Positions 40,145-48,210 of a stretch of DNA of 64,000 nucleotides are shown one piece after another. Location: assembly GCA_963742345.1 (NCBI GenBank), contig CAVULO010000003.1:62001-126000 (forward strand), given 5' to 3'. Position numbers and translations under genes: made by a program. The stretch is from Pseudolabrys sp963742345. GTDB taxonomy: Bacteria; Pseudomonadota; Alphaproteobacteria; Rhizobiales; Xanthobacteraceae. The number at the start of each line of letters is the position of its first letter. Positions within the stretch are counted from its first letter, which is position 1. The notes under the pieces were generated by a model. That model did no database searches. It saw only the letters and a program-made list of their open reading frames with translations, and was not told the origin of the DNA.

Positions 40145-41138
40145 GATGCCGAAGAAAACCAAACCTTACTTTGGCCTGCGGTGACTACGAGATCGTCCGT
40201 CCTCTGCTGACTGGGCAAAGTGCAGGTCGATGGCGTCGATCTCACGATCCTCACCGACATGGATTCCGCCACACGGCATTGGCGTTTTCTCAACAACGGC
40301 GAATTTGACATCGCCGAAGCTGTCGAGCTCGTCTTATCTCGCTGCGCGCGACAACGATCTGCCATTCCGCGCCATTCCGGTTTTCCTGCATCGCCGTTTC
40401 CGTCACGGCTTCATGTTCATCAATACGGCGAAGGGCATCACCAGGCCCGCCGATCTGAAAGGCCGCAAGATCGGCGTGAAGACGCTGATGACCAGCGCCG
40501 TGCTGTGGATGCGCGGCATCCTCCAGCACGAATACGGCGTGCCGCTCAACAGTATCGAGTGGGTTGCCGAGATCGAGGACGACATCAAGGTCGCCTTGCC
40601 GGCGGACATCAAATATTCCTGCCTGCCGAACGACAAATCGGTTGAAACAATGCTGGCCGAGGGCGAGCTCGACGCGGTTTTTCATTCCGATCTGATCAAG
40701 CCGTTTGTCGCCAAAGATCCGCGCGTGGCGCGGCTGTTTCCCGATCACAAAGCGGAGGAGATGGCCTACTTCAAGCGGACCGGCATTTTCCCGATCATGC
40801 ATGTTCTTGGCATCCGCCAGGCGCTCACGGACGAGCATCCATGGCTCGCCGTCAATCTGTTCAGGGCCTTTAATGAAGCCAAGGCGATCGCGATGAAGCG
40901 CATGGCAAACCCGCGCATCGTGCCGCTCGCCTGGTATCGCGACGCCTGGGAGGAGCAGGAGCGCGTGCTCGGCGCCGATCCGTGGGAATACGGGCTCACG
41001 GATAAAAATCGCAAAGTGCTGGAGACGCTGGTCGGCTATTCGCACGAACAGGGTTTGATCAAGAAGCGGCCGGCGCTGGAGCAACTTTTTCTCAACGTCG
41101 ACCAGGGCCGCAAGCGCGGCGGCGAATTCCGGATTTGA
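40145..41138 (+). pseudogene. 4,5-dihydroxyphthalate decarboxylase-like / NMT1-type protein, frameshifted
   Basis: Begins MPKKTK and, read through shifts, continues L-T-L-A-C-G-D-Y-E-I-V-R-P-L-L-T-G, then VQVDGVDLTILTDMDSATRH and S-S-S-Y-L-A-A-R-D-N-D-L-P-F-R-A-I-P-V-F, ending in an intact 270-residue stretch to 41138 (H-G-F-M-F-I-N-T-A-K-G-I-T-R-P-A-D-L-K-G-R-K-I-G-V). The pattern is that of proteins annotated 4,5-dihydroxyphthalate decarboxylase or ABC-type substrate-binding (NMT1/THI5-like). Shifts: near 40160 (one base lost or two gained), near 40220 (+1) and near 40320 (+1). It follows the monooxygenase by about 60 bases. Confidence 0.78.
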
Positions 41139-41156
41139 GGGGTCGGCTACCGCTTC

Positions 41157-41190
41157 CGTCCCCGCGAAAGCGGGGACCCAGGATCAGCGA
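41157..41190. repeat. Partial copy of the GTCCCCGCGAAAGCGGGGAC repeat
   Basis: TTCCGTCCCCGCGAAAGCGG followed by GGACCCAGGATCAG matches the left hairpin of the 172-bp unit, but the right half is missing. It lies between two of the frameshifted genes. Confidence 0.75.
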
Positions 41191-41304
41191 CGCAGTCGCT
41201 TGCGCGTAGCAATTCCGTCATGCGCGGACGACGGAATGATGCGCCATTCCGGCGCGGGGACACGTAGCCTGCCAACAAACAAACTCGCAATCGGAGGATT
41301 CATC

Positions 41305-42276
41305 GTGCACAAAAAATCATCGCGCTTGCCGCGGCCTTCCTCTCGCCGGTCTTTCCGGCGCCAACGCGCAGGAAAAAGTCTGGAAGCACGGCATCCTCGA
41401 AGCCAAGAGCGATGCCGGCTTCATCGCGATGGTCGACAAAGGCGGCTTTGCCGCCAAGCGGGGCCTGAAGGTCGAACTCCTTCAGATCAAAGCCGGCGCC
41501 ACGCTGATGAAGGCGCTGATTTCGGGCGAGATCGACAGCGTCGACATGGGCGCGGCGGAATCGATCGTGGCCGGTGTGCGCGGCACCGGCGTCAAGATTG
41601 TCGGCTGCACCTGGCCGGGCGTGCCGCAGGTCGTGCTGGCCAAGGCCGACATCAAGACATTGGCCGATCTCAAGGGAAAGACCGTCGCCATTTCCTCGCC
41701 CGGTTCGCTGCCGGACCTGCTGTTTCGCGGAATGCTCGATGCCGCCAACGTTCCTTCTGCCGACGTGAAAGCTGGCGACGCAAGGCGCCGATCTTGATCG
41801 CTACAAGTCGCTGGTCGCCGGCATCACCGATGCCGCGGTGGTGTCAAACGAGTTCGAGGCGGTCATGCCGCCCAACGATCAAAGTGCTGGCAAAGGGCAA
41901 CACCGCGGTCCCGAAATTCATCCGGCTCTGCGTGGCGACCAGCAGCAAGGTTCTGGCCGAGCGCCGCGACGATCTCGTGAAGTTCGTCGCGGCGGAAATG
42001 GACGCCTACAAATATGCCGCGACGCATCGCGACGAGACCGTCAAGGTGGCGCACGACATGACCAACGCCAAGCCGGACGACAAGCGCGCCGAGTTCATCT
42101 CCGACCAGGCGATCCGCGACAAGCAGATCGACCCGACGCTGGCGATCCCGGCCGACCGCATCGACTGGATGCAGCAGCTGTTCGTCAAAGCCGGTGTCAT
42201 TCCGAAGACCGTGCCGACGGCATCGATCATCGACACCAGCGTGCACGACGATGCGGCCAAACTGGCGGGAAAATAG
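41305..42276 (+). pseudogene. ABC-type substrate-binding protein (SsuA/NMT1-like), frameshifted
   Basis: Read through shifts this is an exported solute-binding protein of about 325 aa. It starts at GTG 41305 (V-H-K-K then I-I-A-L-A-A-A-F-L, a signal peptide), continues N-A-Q-E-K-V-W-K-H-G-I-L-E-A-K-S-D-A-G-F, then L-L-Q-I-K-A-G-A-T-L-M-K-A-L-I-S-G-E-I-D and L-K-G-K-T-V-A-I-S-S-P-G-S-L, and ends D-T-S-V-H-D-D-A-A-K-L-A-G-K. Shifts lie at about 41311-41317 (a run of six A), 41341, 41770 and 41877. The first two look like one-base losses and the last two like gains. GGAGGATTCATC precedes the GTG. It would supply an importer whose other parts are not in the window. Confidence 0.8.
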
Positions 42277-42282
42277 GCGCTC

Positions 42283-42792
42283 TCAATCCTTCTGCGGCAT
42301 CGCGATGCGCCGCCCCGCGGCTTCCGGGCGCGGCAAGTGCGCGTGCGCGGCCTTCATGCGCGCGAGCGCGCGCATGATCGTGGCGGGAAATGGCGCGACT
42401 TTCTTTGCCGTCATGTCGACATGCAACGTCATGTTTTCCGACGTTGCCGACACCCAGCCCTCGGTCGCGTGAAACAGCTGTTCGAAGTAGTGGAAGCGCT
42501 TTAAATCATAGTCGAGCAGCTGGAACGTCACGCGCACCGGATCGCCTTCATGCAGTTCGCGCACGTAGCGCACGTGGACTTCGGCGGTGAAGGTCGAATG
42601 CTTGTGATCCTTCAGGTAAGCGGCACCAATGCCGAGAAGCTCGTAGACCTCGTCGACCGCCCGGTCGAACAGCACATTGTAGTAGGCCATGTTGAGATGG
42701 CCGTTGTAGTCGATCCATTGCGGCTCGACCCGCATCAAAGATGAGACGAAGGGCGCAAAGAAAACCGGTTCGAGGTCGGTGCGGTCGAGCAT
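42283..42792 (-). CDS. Hot-dog-fold acyl-CoA thioesterase
   Basis: A 169-residue thioesterase of the 4HBT/YbgC type. MLDRTDLEPVFFAPFVSSLM precedes the core: V-E-P-Q-W-I-D-Y-N-G-H-L-N-M-A-Y-Y-N-V-L-F-D-R-A, where Asp/Asn-x-x-H-x-N is the active-site motif, then F-T-A-E-V-H-V-R-Y-V-R-E-L-H-E-G-D-P-V-R-V, and H-Y-F-E-Q-L-F-H-A-T-E-G-W-V-S-A-T-S-E. The frame is intact even though the plus-strand genes on both sides are broken. It lies seven bases after the binding-protein pseudogene, convergent. The acyl substrate is not predictable; such enzymes often sit in carnitine or aromatic catabolic clusters. Confidence 0.85.
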   Translation of the reverse strand: MLDRTDLEPVFFAPFVSSLMRVEPQWIDYNGHLNMAYYNVLFDRAVDEVYELLGIGAAYLKDHKHSTFTAEVHVRYVRELHEGDPVRVTFQLLDYDLKRFHYFEQLFHATEGWVSATSENMTLHVDMTAKKVAPFPATIMRALARMKAAHAHLPRPEAAGRRIAMPQKD

Positions 42793-42819
42793 TGGAAAGA
42801 TTTCACCGCCGGGAAAGGA

Positions 42820-42920
42820 CCGTCATCCTGAGGTGCGAGCGAAGCGAGCCTCGAAGGATGACGATGACGACGTCTACCGCTTCGAGGCTTGCGCTTCGCG
42901 CAAGCACCTCAGGGTGACGG
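42820..42920. repeat. Palindromic intergenic repeat CCGTCATCCTGAGG...CCTCAGGGTGACGG
   Basis: About 101 bp with inverted ends CCGTCATCCTGAGGTGC (42819-42835) and GCACCTCAGGGTGACGG (42904-42920), plus inner hairpins GAGCGAAGCGAGCCTCGAAG and GCTTGCGCTTCGCGCAAGC. This type of element is widely dispersed in rhizobial genomes. It separates the thioesterase and dehydrogenase genes. Confidence 0.82.
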
Positions 42921-42944
42921 GAGCTGAGCAATGCACCAAATTCA

Positions 42945-43904
42945 TCACGCGCTGATCGGATAAACCGCCTTTTCGCCACTCAGGACGCGCGCAACGTCGC
43001 TCGCGCATTTGGTCTGCAGCTCGTTGAGCGCCTCGATCGAATAGAACGCCGTGTGCGGAGAGATGATGACATTGTCGCGGCCAAGCAGCGGTGAATCCTT
43101 GGCGAGCGGCTCGGCTGTCACCACGTCGAGCCCGGCGCCGCCGACCTGACCGGAATCGAGCGCCGCGATCAGCGCCGGTTCGTCGATCAAGGGTCCGCGC
43201 GCGGTGTTCACGACGTAGGCGCCCTTCTTCATTTTGCCGAAGGCGGCGGCGTTCATCAGGCCGCGCGTTGCCGGCAGCAACGGCGCATGCATGGAGACAT
43301 AATCGGATGTCTTGAGCAGCGTATCGAAGTCCACGCTGTCGACGCCCGCCGCCTTGAATACCTCCGGCTTGGCGTAAGGATCGTAGGCGACCACCTTGAT
43401 GCCGAAAGCCTGCGCCTTGGGCGCAACCAGCCGAGGGATATGGCCAAACCCGATGAGGCCAAGCACGGTGCCTTCGATGCGGCGGATCGGCACCACCGCC
43501 GGCATTTCCCAGCGGCCGCTCTGCACCAATTTGTTGGAGAGCGGAATTTTCCGGATCAGCGCGAGCAGCAGCGCCATGGCATGGTCGGACACTTCGCGAA
43601 TGCAGTAGTCCGGCACGTAATTGACCGCGATGCCTTTTTCCTTGGCCGTGGGCAGGTCGATGTTGTCGACGCCAAGACCGAAGCGGCCGATCGCCTTGCA
43701 GCGGGTGAACTGCGTGAGCACCTCGCGCGTGAGCTTGGCGTAGGTCACAAGAACAGCGTCGGCGTCCTTGGCCACCGCGACGATGTCGTCGGCGCTGACG
43801 CTCTTCGACATGCGATAGGTCGGGTTGAGCCGCGCCAGCGCGGCCTTGGCCGGATCGAGCGAGGGAAAAACACTGTCGGTCACAGCAATCACAGGGCCGG
43901 CCAT
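42945..43904 (-). CDS. D-2-hydroxyacid dehydrogenase family protein (CtBP-like)
   Basis: A 319-residue NAD-dependent dehydrogenase. The N-terminal catalytic half has I-G-R-F-G-L-G-V-D-N-I-D, then the cofactor motif G-L-I-G-F-G-H-I-P-R-L-V (G-x-G-x-x-P variant; G-x-G-x-x-G is usual), the Asp of V-V-A-Y-D-P-Y, the Arg of N-T-A-R-G-P-L-I-D, the Glu in V-T-A-E-P-L-A, and the catalytic His in S-P-H-T-A-F-Y-S. This follows the C-terminal-binding-protein/PGDH-like group, with unknown hydroxyacid substrate. Complete and intact. The upstream region to 44090 holds no gene. Confidence 0.88.
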   Translation of the reverse strand: MAGPVIAVTDSVFPSLDPAKAALARLNPTYRMSKSVSADDIVAVAKDADAVLVTYAKLTREVLTQFTRCKAIGRFGLGVDNIDLPTAKEKGIAVNYVPDYCIREVSDHAMALLLALIRKIPLSNKLVQSGRWEMPAVVPIRRIEGTVLGLIGFGHIPRLVAPKAQAFGIKVVAYDPYAKPEVFKAAGVDSVDFDTLLKTSDYVSMHAPLLPATRGLMNAAAFGKMKKGAYVVNTARGPLIDEPALIAALDSGQVGGAGLDVVTAEPLAKDSPLLGRDNVIISPHTAFYSIEALNELQTKCASDVARVLSGEKAVYPISA

Positions 43905-44090
43905 TACAAACTCCGCATGCGAAATGATTGGAACGGGGCGAAAGCTACGCCAGCGGCGTGTGCACGTCCATCGGGTCCGCCTCCGGCTGCCCGCGATTTC
44001 AAGGGCTTAGCGGATTAACCAAAAATTAACGACGGCCACGCGCGGCGGCTTCGTTGGACTATCCTCTCAAAAAAATGCGGAGGCGCGGCG

Positions 44091-44228
44091 ATGCTTAGAA
44101 CAGTGGCTCGAGGAACGTACGTGCTCGTACTCACGGCGATGGTCGTGGCCTGGGTCGTTTCGCTCGGCAAGGACGCTCCGGCCGGGACGCAGCCCAGCGA
44201 GCAGCAGATCTGGTACCTGCATTCCTGA
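44091..44228 (+). CDS. Small single-helix membrane protein, 45 aa
   Basis: Below the usual gene-length cut-off. GCGGAGGCGCGGCG precedes the ATG at 44091, a good Shine-Dalgarno. The product reads MLRTVARGTYVLVLTAMVVA followed by WVVSLGKDAPAGTQPSEQQI and ends WYLHS. One hydrophobic segment (YVLVLTAMVVAWVVSL) suggests a membrane anchor with a short polar tail outside. No family is recognised. The layout and size resemble the 45-aa gene at 17313, but without a CRP-type operator. Confidence 0.6.
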   Translation: MLRTVARGTYVLVLTAMVVAWVVSLGKDAPAGTQPSEQQIWYLHS

Positions 44229-44637
44229 TTGTTTATCGGCGGCGCGCTGCGAACAGGCGGCGGCACCACAATCACTCCCCAATGCCCGTTAGACGGAGCA
44301 GGCCGCTGCTTCTGCACCTCTCCCATAGGGAGAGGTCGGCGCGCGCAGCGCGCCGGGTGAGGGGTTATGGCCTATCGAGGGAGAGGGAGTGCGCTGTCGA
44401 TGTGGCAGCCACCTAGGGTGAATTTTAAAGCGGGCTAGCGGCCCACTTTATTGTGGCTTAGCGCGCAAATTCCTTGAGTAAAAACAGCACCTTGCCATCG
44501 CGCGCCTTTCGGCCATCCGCGATGCGGGCCGGGCCATCCAAAAATCAAGACTTTCTCAAGGACAAATCAAGCGTGGCTCAAAGTTTTTGATGCCCGCAAG
44601 GCGCATCCATTCGGTCCAGAATCGAATGGAGTGTGCC
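44229..44637. other. Intergenic region with a repeat half-element
   Basis: About 409 bases with no convincing gene. Bases 44316-44390 hold the repeat described separately. The rest (44400-44560) shows TTTAAAGCGGGC and CGGCCCACTTTA-type sequence without clear structure. A promoter for the frameshifted DUF3455 gene should lie near 44570-44620. Confidence 0.5.
44316..44390. repeat. CTCTCCC palindromic repeat, intergenic copy
   Basis: ACCTCTCCCATAGGGAGAGG then TCGGCGCGCGCAGCGCGCCG and GGTGAGGGGT correspond to one arm of the elements inside uvrD (hairpin, then a GC palindrome, then GGTGAGGGG). A degenerate second arm (CGAGGGAGAGGGAGT) follows. This copy is in intergenic DNA, unlike the two in uvrD. 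Confidence 0.78.
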
Positions 44638-45304
44638 ATGCAGATCGAACCTGTTCGCCGGCGAAGCAACGGAACCATCGACATTGATAGCTATCGCCGC
44701 GAAGCGCTGATGCTGCGTGAGCAGACCAGAACGGAATTCTTCACAAAGCTGGCCCACGCCGCCCGTCCGTTCTTCGGGGGCATGATGTTCATCGTTGTCT
44801 ACGCCTACGCCTTGCACTTGATTTTCCCGGGGCCGGCGGTGGCTGAGGTGCCCGACGCAATCGCCGTACCCGGCGAAGTTCTGGTCACGACCCTGCATGC
44901 AGCCGGTGCCCAGATCTATGAGTGCAAGGCCGAACTCCACCGACAAGCTCGTTTGGCAATTCCGCGAACCGATCGCGACTTTGTTCATGGCGGGAAAGAC
45001 GGTCGGGCGGCATTACGCCGGCCCAAATTGGGAAATGACCGATGGCAGCGCGGTGCGTGGAAAGGTCGTCGCGCAATCGCCAGGTGCGACGGCCAACGAC
45101 ATTGCGCTCCTGAAACTCGAAGCGACGTCGTGGCGCAGCGCCGGACAGCTCAGCAACATTTCAACGGTCCAGAGACTCAACACCCAGGGCGGTGTCGTCA
45201 CTGCGGCGTGCGACTCGGCCGGCACATATCTGAGCGTGCCGTACACGGCCGACTATGCTTTTTACAGAAAAGCGGCTGACCCGCTGTCACCTCAATCACA
45301 TTGA
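44638..45304 (+). pseudogene. DUF3455 protein with N-terminal membrane segment, one frameshift
   Basis: Read with one frame change this is a 221-aa protein: MQIEPVRRRSNGTIDIDSYR, a membrane helix (G-G-M-M-F-I-V-V-Y-A-Y-A-L-H-L-I-F) and then a DUF3455 domain (V-P-G-E-V-L-V-T-T-L-H-A-A-G-A-Q-I-Y-E-C-K-A ... L-V-W-Q-F-R-E-P-I-A-T-L and G-R-H-Y-A-G-P-N-W-E-M-T-D-G-S-A-V). The shift lies between A-Q-I-Y-E-C-K-A and S-T-D-K-L-V-W-Q, about 44930-44940, moving the frame by +1. The second part runs cleanly to the stop at 45304. DUF3455 proteins have no established function. The stop is followed 16 bases later by the methyltransferase gene. Confidence 0.8.
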
Positions 45305-45320
45305 AGCAACGGAGACTGTC

Positions 45321-46053
45321 ATGGGTAAGCTCATCGGATTTCTGTACGGCCTCGTGGCCTATCTCTTTTTCGCGGTCACGATTGTCTATGCGATTGGTTT
45401 CGTCACCGGACCTGATGGTGCCAAAGACGATCGATTCCGGCCCCGCCGGAGCGCCGATGGAAGCGATCATCATCAATCTGCTGCTGATGTCGCTGTTTGC
45501 GATCCAGCACAGCGTGATGGCGCGGCCGCAGTTCAAGAAATGGTGGACGCAATTCGTGCCAAAGGCGGTCGAGCGCAGCACTTATGTGCTGTTATCAAGT
45601 CTCGCGCTCATGCTCCTGTTCTGGCAGTGGCAACCGATCCCGGCCGTGGTGTGGCAGGTGAGCAACCCGCAGATGGCCGACCTGCTTTTGGGGTTGAGCC
45701 TGTTCGGCTGGGTGCTGGTTTTCATCAGCACGTTTTTGATCAACCACTTCGAATTGTTCGGCCTGCATCAGGTCGCCAACAATCTGGCGGGCAAGCCGAT
45801 GCCGGCCATGCGCTTCAAGACTCCGCTGCTCTACAACCTGGTGCGCCACCCGATCTATCTCGGCTTTCTCATCTTCTTCTGGGCAACACCGCTGATGACT
45901 GCCGGCCATCTGCTGTTTGCCGCGGTGACGACGGCCTACATCTTTGTCGGTATCGCGCTCGAGGAGCGTGATCTGGTCGCGGTGTTCGGCGACGAATATC
46001 GCCGCTACCGGCAACGGGTGGCGATGATCGTGCCCTTCCTCGGCAGGTCGTAA
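45321..46053 (+). pseudogene. mddA: MddA/NnrU-like methanethiol S-methyltransferase, one frameshift
   Basis: Read with one frame change near 45405-45420 (+1) this is about 243 aa: MGKLIGFLYGLVAYLFFAVT, V-Y-A-I-G-F-V, then L-M-V-P-K-T-I-D-S-G-P and L-L-M-S-L-F-A-I-Q-H-S-V-M-A-R-P-Q-F-K-K-W-W, E-R-S-T-Y-V-L-L-S-S-L-A-L-M-L-L-F-W-Q-W, and the methyltransferase core L-V-R-H-P-I-Y-L-G-F-L-I and A-L-E-E-R-D-L-V-A-V-F-G-D-E-Y-R-R-Y. MddA uses SAM to convert methanethiol to dimethyl sulfide in the membrane; isoprenylcysteine methyltransferase relatives (NnrU) look similar, so the substrate is uncertain. Everything after the shift is intact to 46053. Confidence 0.8.
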
Positions 46054-46210
46054 GCAGGTCTTAGCCAGTCGTAAGTGCGACGTGGCCGGCGCGTGACGGT
46101 GTAAGCCAATCCCGGCGGTTGTCCCCGCAACCCCGTCACCGCCGGCCTCGTTTCACCCCTAACCGGTCCTCTGCTAACGTCCTTTTCAAGGACCAGCAGA
46201 GGACCGTCGA

Positions 46211-47632
46211 ATGGCCGTCGCGCAAATCGCCGCCGAGCAAAAGACCAGGAATCCGGCAGCGATCAGGAAAGTCATTACCGAGCTCAATGCCGCCTTTGGC
46301 AACCGCGTCGTGACATCGCAAGCGGTGCGGGAGCAGCACGGCAATACCGTGACCTGGATTGCCAATCAGCCGCCGGACGCTGTCGTCTATCCGCAAAGCA
46401 GCGAAGAGGTGCAGCAGGTCGTGCGCATTTGCGCGGCGAACGGCGTCGCCATTATCCCTTTCGGAGTTGGGACGTCGCTCGAAGGCCACGTCAATGCGCC
46501 GGTCGGCGGCGTGTCGATCGATTTCCGCGACATGAACAAGGTTCTTGCGGTGCACGCCGAGGATCTCGACTGCATCGTCGAGCCCGGCATCACGCGCAAG
46601 GCGCTCAACGAGCAGCTGCGTGACAGCGGGCTTTTCTTTCCGATCGATCCGGGCGCCGACGCCTCGCTCGGCGGCATGGCGGCGACGCGGTGTTCCGGCA
46701 CCAATGCGGTGCGTTACGGCACCATGAAAGACAATGTGATCGCGCTCAAAGTGGTGATGGCGAACGGGGAGGTGATCGACACCGCGCGGCGGGCCAAGAA
46801 AACGTCGGCCGGTTACGACCTCACGCGGCTCATGGTGGGCTCGGAAGGTACGCTCGGCGTCATCACGCAATTGACGCTGAAGCTTTCCGGCATTCCGGAA
46901 GCGATTTCCGGTGGCACCTGTCCGTTTCCGTCCGTGGAAGCGTGCTGCAATACCGCCATCCACACGATCCAGTCCGGCATTCCGGTGGCGCGCATCGAAT
47001 TGCTCGATGCGCTCCAGGTGCGGGCGTGCAATCTGCATTCGCATCTGGATCTGCCGGAGACGCCAATGCTGTTTCTTGAATTTCACGGCACGGAAGCTTC
47101 GGTGGCCGAGCAATCCAGGCGGTTTGGCGAGATCGCTGCTGAATTCGGCGGCGGGCCCTTTACCTGGACCACGCGTCCGGAGGAGCGCACGCGGCTGTGG
47201 GAAGCGCGCCACCACGCCGCGCTGTCGAACTTTGCACTGCGCCCGGGCGCGGCGATGGTCCCCACCGATGTTTGCGTTCCCATCTCGCGGCTGGCGGAAT
47301 GCGTCACCGAAACGCAGCGCGACATCGAAGAGAGCCGCATCCTGGCGCCGATCGTCGGCCATGTCGGCGATGGTAATTTCCATCTGACGCTGTTGATCGA
47401 CATGGACGATGCCGACGAGGTCAAGCGCGCGAAGGCGCTCTCGGAACGGCTGGTGGAACGCGCGCTTGCCATGGATGGAACGTGTACCGGCGAGCACGGC
47501 GTGGGGCAGGGCAAGATGAAATATCTGGAGGCCGAATACGGCGCCGCAGCGCTTGCCGTCATGGCCTCGATCAAGCGGGCGCTCGACCCGCAAAACATCA
47601 TGAACCCGGGCAAGATCGTCGCGCTGAGTTGA
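46211..47632 (+). CDS. FAD-linked oxidase, D-lactate/glycolate dehydrogenase type
   Basis: A 473-residue flavoenzyme of the VAO family. The FAD-binding domain has P-D-A-V-V-Y-P-Q-S-S-E-E-V-Q-Q-V-V, P-F-G-V-G-T-S-L-E-G-H, D-P-G-A-D-A-S-L-G-G-M-A-A-T-R-C-S-G-T-N-A and G-S-E-G-T-L-G-V-I-T. The C-terminal cap includes the metal/substrate His motif V-G-H-V-G-D-G-N-F-H-L-T and the end C-T-G-E-H-G-V-G-Q-G-K...A-L-D-P-Q-N-I-M-N-P-G-K. This matches cytochrome-linked D-lactate dehydrogenase or the GlcD subunit of glycolate oxidase; no GlcE/GlcF genes are adjacent, favouring a Dld-type single enzyme. It is intact, unlike the two genes upstream. Confidence 0.9.
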   Translation: MAVAQIAAEQKTRNPAAIRKVITELNAAFGNRVVTSQAVREQHGNTVTWIANQPPDAVVYPQSSEEVQQVVRICAANGVAIIPFGVGTSLEGHVNAPVGGVSIDFRDMNKVLAVHAEDLDCIVEPGITRKALNEQLRDSGLFFPIDPGADASLGGMAATRCSGTNAVRYGTMKDNVIALKVVMANGEVIDTARRAKKTSAGYDLTRLMVGSEGTLGVITQLTLKLSGIPEAISGGTCPFPSVEACCNTAIHTIQSGIPVARIELLDALQVRACNLHSHLDLPETPMLFLEFHGTEASVAEQSRRFGEIAAEFGGGPFTWTTRPEERTRLWEARHHAALSNFALRPGAAMVPTDVCVPISRLAECVTETQRDIEESRILAPIVGHVGDGNFHLTLLIDMDDADEVKRAKALSERLVERALAMDGTCTGEHGVGQGKMKYLEAEYGAAALAVMASIKRALDPQNIMNPGKIVALS

Positions 47633-47790
47633 CGTCTGTTGCCCGCATGAGCGAAGCGACATGCGGGATGAAGGGCCCGGATTTCGAATCCCTCCGCCGC
47701 TCGTCCCCGCGAAAGCGGGGACCCAGCCTGGCTTTGAGTTTTGCTCTCGGATTCCCGCTTGCGCGGGAATGAGCGGGGGAGATAAGGCGC
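47633..47790. repeat. Dispersed copy of the 172-bp repeat unit
   Basis: From the dehydrogenase stop on: TTGCCCGCATGAGCGAAGCG, ACATGCGGGATGAAGGGCCC, GGATTTCGAATCCCTCCGCC, GCTCGTCCCCGCGAAAGCGG, GGACCCAGCCTGGCTTTGAG and CGCTTGCGCGGGAATGAGCG are in the same order as one unit of the array at 37803. This single copy diverges at several bases and ends after GAGCGGGGG. Confidence 0.87.
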
Positions 47791-47807
47791 CACGCCACAC
47801 GCCCGGC

Positions 47808-47920
47808 GTCATGCGCGGGCTTGACCCGCGCATCCATGATGAGCGGCAGCCGAGTTCGGCATTACGTGCGGTCAACTTGTGAGAGTTATCATGGATTGCC
47901 GGGTCAAGCCCGGCAATGAC
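47808..47920. repeat. 113-bp element with 33-bp inverted ends
   Basis: The left end GTCATGCGCGGGCTTGACCC (GCGCATCCATGAT follows) and the right end ATCATGGATTGCCGGGTCAA (GCCCGGCAATGAC follows) are imperfect inverted repeats of 33 bases. Between them is a 47-base spacer with no open frame of note. It looks like a MITE-type element rather than a gene. Confidence 0.8.
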
Positions 47921-47982
47921 GGCGGAGTGGCAGAGCGTGTTGCGCGGAAAATGAGCGGGATGGTGGCGCAGTTCGCAATCCT

Positions 47983-48118
47983 CCGCCGCTCGTCCCCGCG
48001 AAAGCGGGGACCCAGCCTGGCTTTTGAGTCTTCGCTCTGGATTCCCGCTTACGCGGGAATGAGCGGAATATGCTCTCGGTGGGTCCGGCGCTGGCGCGCC
48101 TTGACCCACCCTACGGCT
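47983..48118. repeat. Second dispersed copy of the 172-bp unit with a GGTGGG...CCCACC tail
   Basis: CCGCCGCTCGTCCCCGCGAA then AGCGGGGACCCAGCCTGGCT, TTTGAGTCTTCGCTCTGGAT, TCCCGCTTACGCGGGAATGA and GCGGAATATGCTCTCGGTGG are present, followed by GTCCGGCGCTGGCGCGCCTT and GACCCACCCTACGGC as at 38414. It lies before the AsmA-type gene. Confidence 0.85.
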
Positions 48119-48210
48119 TCTCAATTCCCGTGGTGGCGCGACATAGATTCGCCGCCATAAATCGCCAAAATGGCTTAGATTTCACAAAGACTGGCTGAGG
48201 CGTGCGCCGG

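Noticed and set aside
38475..46053. Programmed ribosomal frameshifting as the reason for the frame changes
   Set aside because: Shifts occur many times per gene, in unrelated families and without slippery sequences or downstream structures, which does not fit known recoding.
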